The notes: a model not told the origin generated them from the letters alone. DNA of 30,283 nt from Cyanophora paradoxa (GCA_004431415.1 QPMI01000223.1:1-30283), one strand, 5' to 3'. Shown: positions 20,798 to 30,270, counted from the stretch's first letter. Numbers and translations are program-made.

Positions 20798-22398
20798 CTA
20801 GTGGCGCCCTAACATAGAGACGAGGAGGCCGGTCAGGAGGGCCAGCTGCAGAGCTGCGCCGAGTCCAACCGACGCGGCGGTCGAGGGCCAGTACGTCTCG
20901 GACCCGGACGAGGTGCCGCTGGCGCCGGCAGTGGCGGTGTAGGCGCCGAGCTTGAGGGTGCGGGCGGTGACGGTCGCCTGGACGGCGTCGGCGAGCGCCT
21001 TGCCCGTCGCGTAGGCGCCGCCGCCGCCGAACGAGGCGGCGACGAGGACGCCGCTGCCGGTGCAGGAGATGCCGGCGATGGCGACCTGCGAGCGCGAGAT
21101 GGGGCCCCGGAGCGCGTTGACGGCGACGTACAGCGCGTCCTCCGCCTGCGCCCGCCGTCGGACAGCGTCAACGGAATTCTTAGCAAGAATTTTGAGTTTA
21201 TGAGCTTGAGCGCACGTCGAGGAGGCCGGCGGGGAGGGAGGCCATGTACGCCTCGCACTGGGCCTGGGTCGACTCGAAGCGGATGGAGAGCGCCGCGGGG
21301 GCCGCCTGCACGGCCGCCGCCGCCGCGACGGGCGGCGTGTACGTGAACGTGCCCGGCGCGTACACCTTCACGACGGGGTCGGCGATGCCCGAGGCCTTCA
21401 CCCCGTTGACCTGCGCATGCGGCGGAAACGCGTCAGATATCAATGGCTTATTGGTGCATTCGAGCATCGCGCTCACGGTGACTTGGCCGGCGGTGACGGC
21501 CGTCTTGAGCGCCGTGAAGAGGGCGGAGGCGCCGACGGAGCCGGTCGTGCCGCCGGCGGTGATCTGGTCCCGCACGACGACGCCGACGGCGCCCGTCGTG
21601 GCCAGAAGGCGGCGGGCCGCCTTGCGCCTGTGGGCGCGAAACTCGAAATCATTTTTGAGACGTCGACTGCGCAGCGCTAGCAGGTTAGGAATGCAGAAAA
21701 GCCGCGCACGAGCTCTTGCAGTCGGCGTTGCCGACGGTGATCATTGAGTCGTCGAACTTGTCCTTGTCCGAACGGCCGTTGTTGAGCGTGTCGAGCAGGC
21801 TCTTGCGCTCCTTGTTCGGGTTGAACGAGTGCTTCCAGTCCTTGCACTGCGCAAAAGCCCCCGGGATCAGCTTCATTCACGCAGAGTGACGTCGACAGAT
21901 GATGTATCCATATATATACTAATTATAAGATAAACGATTTCATGCATCAATTAATATTGCCAACGCACCTTGCTCTCGGTGTCGAAGCTGGTGGAGATGG
22001 TGGTGGATTGCTCGGTCACGTTGGACTGCACGACCACCGTCGACGTCGGGCCGGTCACGCCGGCCGTCATCGCCCCGTCCGGCGTGGCGCTCGTCGAGTT
22101 CGACGCCGCCGCCGGCGTCGGCGTTGGCGGCGCCGCGGCCGGCGCCGCAGTGGGGCTCGGGCTTGGCGTGGGCGTCGCCGACGCCGGCGCCGGGGTCGCG
22201 CTCGGCGAGAGCGTCGCGAGACTTGCAATCGGGCTCGGCGACTGCGCCAACGCTGAGCGCAAGATCAACAGCGGCTCGCGATTGCAATGCGTACCGGCAT
22301 GCCGGAGGAGCTCGGGCTGGGGGTGGCGCTGGGGCTCGGACTGGGGCTCGGCGTGGGAACCGCCACCGTGACATTCAGGCGGTGCGCGAAGACGTAGG
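20798..22398 (-). CDS. surface or secreted protein with Ser/Pro linkers, 5' end cut by insertion
   Basis: Six exons join exactly in frame with GT-AG introns: 22398-22295, 22241-21969, 21846-21710, 21627-21477, 21410-21216 and 21145-20798, with the stop at 20800-20798. The first two encode a stalk such as VPTPSPSPSPSATPSPSSS and TPTPSPSPTAAPAAAPPTP. Then come a Cys-containing segment starting CKDWKHSFNPNKERKSLL, a segment RKAARRLLATTGAVGVVVRD, and a last exon with ALRGPISRSQVAIAGIS. The C-terminus is hydrophobic (LGAALQLALLTGLLVSMLG), which fits a membrane anchor or GPI signal. I do not recognise the family; the alternating strand-helix pattern is vaguely SEA-like. The reading frame is still open when AT-rich DNA begins at 22399, so the start and any signal peptide have been separated from it. 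Confidence 0.75.
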
Positions 22399-22681
22399 AC
22401 ACATAGTAAAATGCGGAGTTTTAACCCTCGGCTTATCATAATTGATTTTGTTGATATATCTCGTATATTCTATTTCAATCAATCGATAATCTGTGTATAT
22501 CTTATCGAATATTCAATTATTTCGATTATTTTGTATTCTTTTCGATATTTTATCGTAAATTTCTCTTATTTTCCGATTAGTCTTACTGAGTTAATCGATA
22601 ATCTGTATATATTTCCGAATAATATAACTGAATCTCAATTATATCTTGCCTCTGGTTAAAACTCCGCATTTTACTATGTGT
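22399..22681. mobile_element. 283-bp element with perfect 28-bp terminal inverted repeats (MITE-like or viral terminal hairpin)
   Basis: The left arm at 22399-22426 begins ACACATAGTAAAATGCGG and is exactly the reverse complement of the right arm at 22654-22681. The interior is about 80% AT with repeated TTAATCGATAATCTGTATAT-like words and no real coding capacity. The left end is the exact point where GC-rich coding sequence stops. I see no target-site duplication immediately outside the arms, which argues against a simple MITE insertion. Confidence 0.7.
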
Positions 22682-22935
22682 GATTGGTCTAAAAGTTAAT
22701 TGATTTAATCGATATTATATTCATGTACTTTCTCGATTAAATTTAATTAAATTTAAATTCATTTAATCGGAAATATATCGCTTAACTCGATTAAGATCCA
22801 TATTAGATTCATTTGTTTATATTAACAAATCGATCTCTTATTGAATTCAATCGTAATTATACATGAAACTTATATGATTTTATCATTGTTTTGTTGAGTC
22901 TAAGGGGGGACCCTTAGGTTTTTTGAAATAATTGG

Positions 22936-23026
22936 GTGTCACAGGTGTCACAGGTCCATCCCAAACTTTTGAAAATTCATTCTTTATAGGAGAAACTTTG
23001 GGATAAACCTGTGACACCTGTGACAC
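22936..23026. repeat. 91-bp palindrome, copy 1
   Basis: The 20-base arm GTGTCACAGGTGTCACAGGT (22936-22955) is repeated exactly in reverse complement at 23007-23026. An inner TCCCAAA/TTTGGGA pair extends the stem. Each arm is itself a direct repeat of GTGTCACAG. The same unit recurs 185 bp downstream. Confidence 0.9.
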
Positions 23027-23120
23027 ATACCATATTTAGTAAGGATCTCTTTTATAATGAAAAACTCAGTAATAATCTTATCTATGTATTTCTAATTAAA
23101 TGAATAAATGATTTAATCGA

Positions 23121-23211
23121 GTGTCACAGGTGTCACAGGTCCATCCCAAACTTTTGAAAATTCACTCTTTATAGGAGAAACTTTGGGATAAACCTGTGAC
23201 ACCTGTGACAC
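23121..23211. repeat. 91-bp palindrome, copy 2
   Basis: This is a near-identical copy of the palindrome at 22936-23026, in the same orientation, with its arms at 23121-23140 and 23192-23211. The loop differs by one base (ATTCACTC versus ATTCATTC), and the similarity continues past the right arm into ATACCATAT and AGTAAGGA. Conservation of both arms in both copies suggests a functional hairpin or recent duplication. Confidence 0.9.
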
Positions 23212-23645
23212 ATACCATATTCAGTAAGGACCTCTTATATTGTGAAAATCTCAGTGTTAGTTGGTGTAGTTGATTCAAAAAATGCATTTTATACTCTGAT
23301 TCATTGTTATTTCCTGTGAAATTTGAGTCAACTCAACCCACTTAGTCAACCCTTGCATTGAATTCGTAACAAAATCCATATACTATTACTACTTTTACGA
23401 TTAATATGAGTCAACCTTGAGTCCACTTTAATATAAATATTATATAATAGGGGGAATCAAGGGGAGATGCTTATAAACATATGAATTATTGAGCCTATGA
23501 TACTTACATCGTCAGGCAGGCCTCGTTAAGAGGATTCCGAATCTGTTTTGGTTTTGTCACATGATGAGTTGGTGAAGAGATACATGCATTTTAGTGTTTT
23601 GTATGTGGTTTAATGATATGATGTCATAATGCATGGGTTTTCGTC

Positions 23646-23856
23646 AACAGTTAAATGAACAGTTAAGTGGACACCGTTTCACGATAAACGAGTAGACACT
23701 GCCTACTCCCAACAGGTGTCCACTTAACTGTTCACTTAATTGTTCGCAATTTGCTTCATTGTCTTTCAATAGCTTTCCCGCATATCTTGTTTTCAATTGT
23801 TGTTGCAGTACACTATTACAATAGTTGTCTCGTTAACTGTTCACTTATCTGTTCGC
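23646..23856. repeat. 30-bp inverted repeat plus a partial third copy
   Basis: The left arm at 23646-23675 (AACAGTTAAATGAACAGTTA onward) pairs with 23715-23744 with two mismatches, around a 39-base spacer. A partial copy of the right arm, GTTAACTGTTCACTTATCTG, lies at about 23832-23851. The repeated unit is a variant of GAACAGTTAA. It could be a binding-site cluster or the footprint of a small foldback element. Confidence 0.75.
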
Positions 23857-24223
23857 TGCGGAAAAAAGACGATGACGGACGTGTTATGTTACGAAATGAT
23901 GTCATAATGACGATGCATATGTATATGATATATATGACACACCATCGAACTCGGGAGATCATGACGATCACGGCGATATATATATGTTATGTGTTTATGA
24001 TACATCATTATTACATCATTATGATGCATCATTCCGAAATCTCGAAAAATCGATAATCGGCATCTTCAAACGCTTGTATCTCATCACCAGATTATCAAAT
24101 CGCAACGTTCTGCATATCGCTGTGAAGCGCTTGAAAAGATCTACAAGACAATGTGTATATCATATGCATATATGTATATCAGTCATACATATATTTGGAA
24201 AAAACGAGTTTTCGCCTAGCAAA

Positions 24224-25607
24224 CTAGCTAGTTTTGGTCCTTTCTCTTAGTGTTCTTTGAGGTTTAGGGGCTGTATATGACTCCTTAGTAGTCTGAAAGT
24301 CATTATACCATCTCTGGCTATTCACTTCTGAAAGTTTCTGTGTTCCTGCTATAGTGAGCTTTTTGAGTTCCCTGTTAACTTTGCCAGCCTTCTCCTTTCT
24401 AGCCTCTATCAAAGGCTTATCTGGGACTTCATTAGAAGCTTCTATACCCTCTCTTCTTATAGCAGCATCAACCCTAGCTTCCTCTTTAGCTTGCTCTAAG
24501 GCATCCACTGTAGGGTTTCCAGATACTCAACTGCATTCACAGGCAACAGCTCATGGAAAGCAAACCTGTTATCTATGATCTCTCCAGTGGGACTCTTTAG
24601 CTTAAACTTAAAGCCTTCTCTACTATCAACAGTGTAAACCATCCTAGACCAATTGTTACCCTGTTTAGCAAAGGGATTCTTCTCCACTTTCACTCTAACA
24701 AACATGCCAGGCTGCATGGTATCAAGATAAGCTATTGATTTCTTGAATCTTTCATCTTCTAATCCTACTATATACCTATAATGCTCCTCTGTAGTTTCAC
24801 CTGGCTTCATCTTAGTAGCTGAGTGAACTGTATTATTGTAATTATACTCAATATCACCTAACACATCAAAGAATCTAGCTGTGTTATTAGCTATGCAATA
24901 GTTTGTGATCAGTCTCTTAATCTGCTTGTTAAAGGCTTCAATTCGACCTTGGCTTCTATGGTCAGCAGTTCCACTCACTTGGTGTTCTATGAATTTACTA
25001 GATAAATACTCCTGGAATATTCGATTTTGGAATTCACTCCCAGCATCTGATTGAACTTTTACTATGGGTCTTGCCACTCTCATTTCAAGCTGTTTAAATG
25101 CAGCTAATGTAGTGAGAGCTGATTTATCCCTTATAGGTATGATATACCCAGTTCTCAGTGTAGATTCCATTGCAGTCATAAAGGTATCATAGCCATTGTT
25201 TTGTTTCTTATAAGCTGGGAAAAAGAGCAAATCAATCACATAGGTATCAAGGGGTTGCCTAATTGGGACCATGGGATCTCTCTTCCTAGATATAGCAGGT
25301 GCATTGATCTGAACAACTTCTTGTTTTTTATAGAACTCTTGCAACTGCTTATAGGATTCATCAGGTAACTCAGCCCTCATAGCTTGAAGCCCTTTGTAAC
25401 CAGTTCTCACATCATAGAATCTCTTGGCAATCTTGCTGGTTTCTTTCACTGCAATAGCAACTGGGATCTCTACTGGGACAAGCTCTTTCATCTCTGACTT
25501 TTTACAATTCGAGATTCTCCCTTTTCCTCCTTGGGAACTGTGATAGGCAGTAGGTTACCTTGTAGTTGCTCAGTGGTTCTCCTTACTATTCTTCCAGTTG
25601 CTGGCAT
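24224..25607 (-). pseudogene. retroviral-type (rve) integrase of Polinton-like element, two frameshifts
   Basis: This is the DDE-type integrase expected to insert the element's DNA. The frame at 25491-24496 (331 aa) holds the catalytic core: Asp in YVIDLLFFPAY, Asp in KVQSDAGSEFQNR, and Glu in GRIEAFNKQIKRLI about 35 residues later. A C-terminal chromo/SH3-like segment follows (WSRMVYTVDSREG, then FAFHELLPV). Upstream, an ATG at 25607-25605 opens MPATGRIVRRTTEQLQGNLL, which meets the main frame after a one-base shift in an A run near 25502. Downstream, the frame covering 24508-24224, VDALEQAKEEARVDAAIRR, looks like the original tail after a shift near 24520. The start lies four bases after the polymerase stop, so the two genes were probably transcribed together. 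Confidence 0.92.
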
Positions 25608-25610
25608 CTC

Positions 25611-28600
25611 TTAATTAAAAGGAACAGAATTAATACCATCTGGTAAGATGTATCTCTTTGCATCAAAGCAGTTTAGGGCAACCCTTCTACTCACAGTATC
25701 TATTATTGTGTGATCTGCCCTTCTTTTCTGCTTTGCAGTCACAGTCTTGCTGATACCTGCAAATAAACACTCCTTAAAATCATTGAATTGGAGTTCCTCA
25801 GTGGAAGTCCCAGATAGCTTACTTCTCTCAATCTCAGCAGTTCTGAAACTGTAAACTTTGGCTCTCAGACCTACATACTCCAATATAGCAGAACCTGGCA
25901 TCTCATTTTTGTATTTACCTGGGGTCATTCTGTTAGATCCCCCTAAGTCCAGATTAAAGGATATATTCTCTAGGTCTTTTTGGAGGGTCTGAGATTCGAT
26001 ATATAGACAAAAGGAATCAGTATCATGGAATAGTAACTTTGCTTTTGCCCACTGGGACCTTACAGTATCATAGAAGAACTTGTAGTTATGCAGTTTGGCA
26101 GTATCCAAAACATAAGCCCCAATAGCAACAGGCTTATCTAGCTTCACATGTTTTGTGTAAAACTCAAAGGCAACTGCCCTTTCACTTATGGGACTTGTTG
26201 ATTTCACTAAAGGAGAGGCTGCATATTTCATAAACAGTTTCTCACTGTTGGCAATCTTAACCACAGATCTACCTCTACATGATTCAATGCATTTCCCATA
26301 GATTGAGTTATTCATGAGTTTATAGAAATCAGCCTCGAATTTATTCACTGCTTTCCTTCTCATATCAGTGTTCAGCTCAATGTAGGGTTTCATTACAGGA
26401 GCCACAGTAAATGATAGGACCCTGTGAACCTTCTTTAGTTTCACACCTTTGGTCAGAATATACTGTAGAAGAGGCTCAGAAATCACATAGTTTGTCACAG
26501 AACCAAAGGTTGCAGTTAGCTTAGGGGTCTTATCAAGCTCTTCTCCTGAGAGATCCAATAGGCTCTTTTGATATTGTGATAATTCTGCATATTCTACTAT
26601 TTCTTGTTTATAATTAGGGGGAAATCACTGTGATCTAGAAACAGCCTAATTGGGTAATCCAGATCAACTTCCAGGAAACTGGATCTGTTATCTTGTGGGT
26701 TGAATTCGGTCTCCCATCTAAAATCACCAACTGGAATAGGCTGACTCAAGCAGTAGCCATACAAGTTGTTAGCATCAAACAGCATAATATGGGAGTTCTC
26801 ACCATCAGCCTCAGCATACCTACAAGGCATTGTTGCAAAGCCACCCCTGATTCCCCTCTCAACAAATTCGTATTGCTCTACATCACTTATAAGCTCTATT
26901 TTTGCCTTGGTGGTCCTAAGCATAGCATCCCAAGATAACCCAGGTGCAGATACATAATGAACTGGGTCCAATCCATATACTGAGTGTGAAAGCCTTCTGA
27001 AGGCTTGGAATTTGTCCATTAAGTCATCTACATCAGCAGCCCCAAAGTCCATAAAATTACTTGCATCAATGAACTTGTAAAGACCCCATTGCAATGAAAG
27101 GTATTGATCAAAGTTTTTCGAAAGGATTTCGATTCGCTTTTTATCACCCATGCCTGCTATTTTTCTGAAAATGAATGTCCCACATTCATCCATTTGGTCA
27201 ACAACAACTGCAACTTTGGTTTGCTTTGAGATTCTCCTATGTAGATTACAGTTTCTGCATGCAGGAGCAATATAATTGCCTGTGTGATGATCATGATCCC
27301 TGCATTTGAAGTTTTCCTTAGTGAACCTCTCACTGCAAAGGTAACAGTGTTTAGTAGCCTTGTAAATTGCTTTCTGCTCATCTGTGAGTTCATTCATGGG
27401 AATATTGGTAAACAGGAAATCGATTAGTTCTCTTGCTTTGGACTCCAAGCATTCAAACAGACCTCCCATTGGATCCTGCCCCTCAAATCGAAAATCTTGA
27501 ACATCTGCCCCAGTGACTATTCTTATGTTGACTGCTGAGACTTCTCTCTTGGATTTTGATGCATCAATGGGGATGCTTCTATGTTCAATCTTGCAGTATA
27601 CCACAACAGGAAGCCACACAGTTTTCCTGAGGTTTTCAGTCCAAACTCTATGGTGGTCTCAGGCTTAGGAGTGATTCCCTTTGAGAGTCTCCAATCAATG
27701 CATCTGTTTGAGTCCACATGAGCAGTGAGTTTAGCCTCAGACCTGAATCGAGATAAGCATGTGTCACAGTAGTGTAACTTTTGATCCTTGGTTTTATCAA
27801 GGGCAACTCTGAGAAGTCTTGAAAGGGACATGATTGTAATATAGTGACCATTCCCTTCATCATCATGAATGAGCATGAGATTAATCTTTTGCTTTCTGCC
27901 TGGGTTGCTGGATTGATGTAGGGGATATATAACATCTCGATCCATTCCAAATATGTTTATGCTGATGCCTGCATTTTGAGATTCGAATTTATCAATGATT
28001 TCAGCATCACAGGGAACAGGAATGGGATGTTATCGAAATTGAGAGCCAGAGGATGTATGTAGTTGTGAGTATTTCCATTTGCGATATTGTGTTAGCTCAC
28101 TTCTCTTGTGGGAATTCACATCTTTCCTATGGATCCATGCCAAAACTGCATTTTCGAAGCAAGAATCATCAATATTTCGAATATTCACTGTGGCTCTCTT
28201 GGCTGCAATTGAATCAGGTGTTTTAACATAGCAACCACCAGTTGGGCATAACTCATAATAGCAACTCTGAGCATTTCGATTCTCTCCAATCGATAGCTAT
28301 CAACAACATTCATCTGCTCCTGACACATTTGGGCTGCTTTATTCAGCTCAGTTCGAATATTTCTCGATTTGGTTAATACAAAATAATCGCTGTAAATGTA
28401 TTTCGATATCCAAACCTGTGGATTGCTGACTTTTACGAACTTGCAGATAAACGATAAGCGAACTTTGATTGCCCTGAATTGATCTAGACTGTCTCTTAAA
28501 CGTTTTGGTAGAGAGGTTGCAATTCTATCTAAATATTCAATCACATCAACAACAACTTCCCTTCTGGCTCTGTAAGTGAGCCAGCGATATAATTCATTCA

Positions 28601-28850
28601 TTGCTGTACCATCTTCTGCCTCTGGTTCTATTTGCCTCAGGCGATCGAGTTCATCAAGAGTTTCAACTTTATCATAGAGGTTATTGGCTTTTCTGGTTAA
28701 TTTCGCTAAAGTGGGTCTGCCCCTTGAAATAAATCCGATTTCCCGGTCATATTCAGCCTCTGTAATTTCATGGGCTGCATACAGTGTTCCCAGTAATCCC
28801 ATGAGTTCCCATTTCTTCTCTCTAATGAGTCTGTTGCTAATTCGGGGCAT
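25611..28850 (-). pseudogene. protein-primed family B DNA polymerase (Polinton type), multiply frameshifted
   Basis: This is the replicative polymerase of the element, about 1,080 codons in several frames. The N-terminal 221 codons (28850-28185) are helical and not assigned to a domain. After a shift come NIRNIDDSCFENAVLAWIHR, IIDKFESQNAGISINIFGMD and the finger CDTCLSRFRSEAKLTAHVDS. From 27619 to 26597 come the treble-clef-like insert CYLCSERF...CRDHDHHTGNY...CRNCN and polymerase motif A (LFDANNLYGYCLSQPIP). From 26558 to 25611 come motif B (FYKLMNNSIYGKC), motif C (FHDTDSFCLYIE) and the terminal FDAKRYILPDG. Shifts lie near 28190, 28080, 28030, 27640 and in a C run at 26630. The exonuclease motifs are altered: YCKIE stands where YADFE is usual. 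The product as encoded cannot be full length. Confidence 0.93.
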
Positions 28851-28961
28851 AGTTCCTAACTTGTTCCTACTAAAAGGGGAGGTTTGAAATGGGGATATTC
28901 CGAACGCAAAAATTTGATGAAAACTACTTAAAGAAATATCTTCTATATATATAAAAGGACA
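28851..28961. promoter_or_regulatory. divergent intergenic region between polymerase and zinc-protein genes
   Basis: The 111 bases separate the minus-strand polymerase start (28850) from the plus-strand ATG at 28962. The right part carries the clear plus-strand promoter block. On the minus strand I see only weak AT-rich sequence and no copy of the same block in that orientation, so polymerase transcription may use a different signal. Confidence 0.5.
28922..28960 (+). promoter_or_regulatory. element promoter block, copy 1
   Basis: The sequence has AACTACTTAAAGAA followed by TCTTCTATATATATAAA, ending one base before the ATG at 28962. The same two words in the same spacing occur at 30232-30270, and a looser version at 29788. 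The TCTA core in an AT-rich setting recalls the late promoter described for the giant virus CroV and its virophage Mavirus. Confidence 0.7.
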
Positions 28962-29539
28962 ATGGCAGAGAACAAAGCAACATCTTCTCTGGAACGCTTG
29001 AAGGCTACATTAATGTTTCTTTGTGGATCTAATAACTTTAAAGACTTTGTCGCTTTGGGGAGAAGCAAATATATGAACTCTTTGTATTTGAAACTTGCAA
29101 AGTATGATTTGACTCACGAAAGCCTTCCTCCACACTCAAACAGCTGTGCTTGCAAGCATCATATTGAAGAACAATGCTACATCTTGCATGTGGATAAAAA
29201 GATTGTGGTTCTTGTTGGCAACTGCTGCATTAAACGATTTATGCCAAATGGTGCAAGGAGGGAAGATATATGCAAGAAATGCGGAGATCGACATAAAAAC
29301 CGTAAGGATAATTTCTGCAATAATGCAGGATTATCATAAAGGAGGAGGAATTGGAAAGAAAAAAGCAAATCCAGAAAGAAGCAGAGGAGCGAAAGAAACA
29401 ACTTGAATTAGAAGAAAGAGAGCGAAGGCAGAGAGAATTAGAACAAGAAAGAGCAAGGAATAGACATGCAGTTAATCTTTTCCTGATTGGTGCAACCAGT
29501 TCATTCCAAAAATGGATAATCTTCGCAGAGATGATATAG
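28962..29539 (+). pseudogene. Cys/His-rich putative zinc-binding protein with charged coiled-coil tail, frameshifted
   Basis: The first frame (28962-29339, 125 aa) has the motif CACKHHI near residue 50, then a strand KKIVVLVGNCCIKRF, and CKKCGDRHKNRKDNFC at the end. The pattern CxCxHxI, a hydrophobic strand, a second Cys pair before IKRF and then CxxC resembles small zinc proteins that I associate with large DNA viruses and their satellites; no function is established. A one-base shift near 29320 would supply the last Cys of a CxxC pair and lead into ERKKQIQKEAEERKKQLELE, a highly charged tail likely to form a coiled coil, ending at 29539. The shared promoter block lies directly upstream. The zinc call rests on residue pattern alone. 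Confidence 0.6.
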
Positions 29540-29787
29540 AGAGGTTCAGAGAGGGTAGATCTGCATTGATTGAAATGTACGCAGAACTCAGTACAACAAA
29601 CACATTGGTTGCTGGTTTCAGGTGCCTTTTCTTAAAAAAGATATCGCAAAAGGATAGATTGCAGATGGAATAAGGACAAGAAAACATGGGAGACCTTGGA
29701 AATCGAACCATTTGTAGCATTGCTAGTAAGCATTTCAAACTTATGTATATTGAGAGATTTGGACAGAGAGTTAAAGAACAAAAATGA
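29512..29787 (+). pseudogene. small unrecognised gene or continuation of the zinc protein, one in-frame stop
   Basis: From ATG 29512 the frame reads MDNLRRDDIERFREGRSALI and is open for 53 codons to a TAA at 29671. The same frame continues with GDLGNRTICSIASKHFKLMY to a TGA at 29785-29787. Both parts look protein-like, and codon use matches the neighbours. The first part overlaps the end of the preceding coiled-coil frame, so it may be the true C-terminus of that protein after another shift. I do not recognise a family. No promoter block precedes it, which favours the continuation idea. Confidence 0.4.
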
Positions 29788-29820
29788 TTTAAAGAATTCT
29801 CTATATATATTAAGAGAGAC
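29788..29820 (+). promoter_or_regulatory. element promoter block, copy 2 (looser)
   Basis: TTTAAAGAATTCTCTATATATATTAA resembles the blocks at 28922 and 30232, with TTAAAGAA, a short gap and CTATATATAT. It lies nine bases before the ATG at 29829. It is the most diverged of the three copies. Confidence 0.6.
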
Positions 29821-29828
29821 AGAGGAAA

Positions 29829-30128
29829 ATGCCACTCAGTGAAGCCCAGAAGAGAGCTATGAAGAGTACCAGCAAACTGAAAAAGGTAAGGCTCAAATCA
29901 AAAAGTTTAACGAAAAAATAGCCAACGCTAAGAGATCTATATCAAACCGATGATACCTATAGAGCCATGAAAATAGCAAGTTCATGTCAGCGAAAGTATG
30001 CAGCCAATGCAGTCTGCTTTGTCAAATATTTGTATGATGTCCCTTACTCAAACAGAGGGAGAAATCGAAACATGTCTAAATTATTTTCCCAGCATATTAC
30101 TAGGCTGGGATATGCTGTTTATTGCTGA
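29829..30128 (+). pseudogene. small unrecognised gene of the element, frameshifted
   Basis: The ATG at 29829 opens MPLSEAQKRAMKS, and the same frame meets TAG at 29919, then stays open to TGA at 30126-30128 with LYQTDDTYRAMKIASSCQRK and YLYDVPYSNRGRNRNMSKLF. Between about 29845 and 29935 a different frame reads more like protein, YEEYQQTEKGKAQIKKFNEK. Two compensating one-base shifts would therefore give a continuous product of about 100 residues without the stop. The protein is small, basic and of unknown role; DNA-binding or virion-associated roles are possible but not shown. A promoter block precedes it. Confidence 0.5.
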
Positions 30129-30231
30129 ATACAATTCATCCTTTTTGTACTGAACCACTCGATATATCATGTGGATAAATTTCGTAGGGATACTTTCTCG
30201 ATTTCCAACAAAAAATGATTGGGGGACCCAA

Positions 30232-30270
30232 AACTACTTAAAGAAAAATCTTCTATATATATAAAGGGAC
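30232..30270 (+). promoter_or_regulatory. element promoter block, copy 3
   Basis: AACTACTTAAAGAA and TCTTCTATATATATAAA repeat the block at 28922-28960 almost exactly, with one T-to-A change between the two words. It should drive a plus-strand gene that starts just beyond the window edge. The 100 bases to its left hold no gene. Confidence 0.7.

Larger units (their letters stand above)
22682..24223. other. AT-rich terminal region without genes, rich in inverted repeats
   Basis: This 1.5-kb stretch between the junction element and the integrase gene has no open frame with a recognisable product. It contains many TTAATCGA words (22690-22790), two 91-bp palindromes, an inverted repeat at 23646-23744 with a partial third copy near 23832, and ATGATG/ATATAT-rich sequence at 23880-24200. 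In Polinton-type elements the ends carry long inverted repeats, so this could be the left terminal repeat. That cannot be tested without the right end. Confidence 0.5.

Noticed and set aside
22411-22659. 82-codon frame inside the junction element
   Set aside because: It is Ile/Ser/Tyr-rich and spans the two inverted repeats of an AT-rich non-coding element.
22936-23211. Possible CRISPR-like array
   Set aside because: There are only two units, each palindromic over 91 bp, and no spacer series; the context is eukaryotic and viral.
23751-24250. Two overlapping plus-strand frames of 88-101 codons
   Set aside because: They are built from ATGATG/ATATAT-rich sequence with no recognisable domain, opposite in strand to the adjacent integrase and lacking a promoter block.
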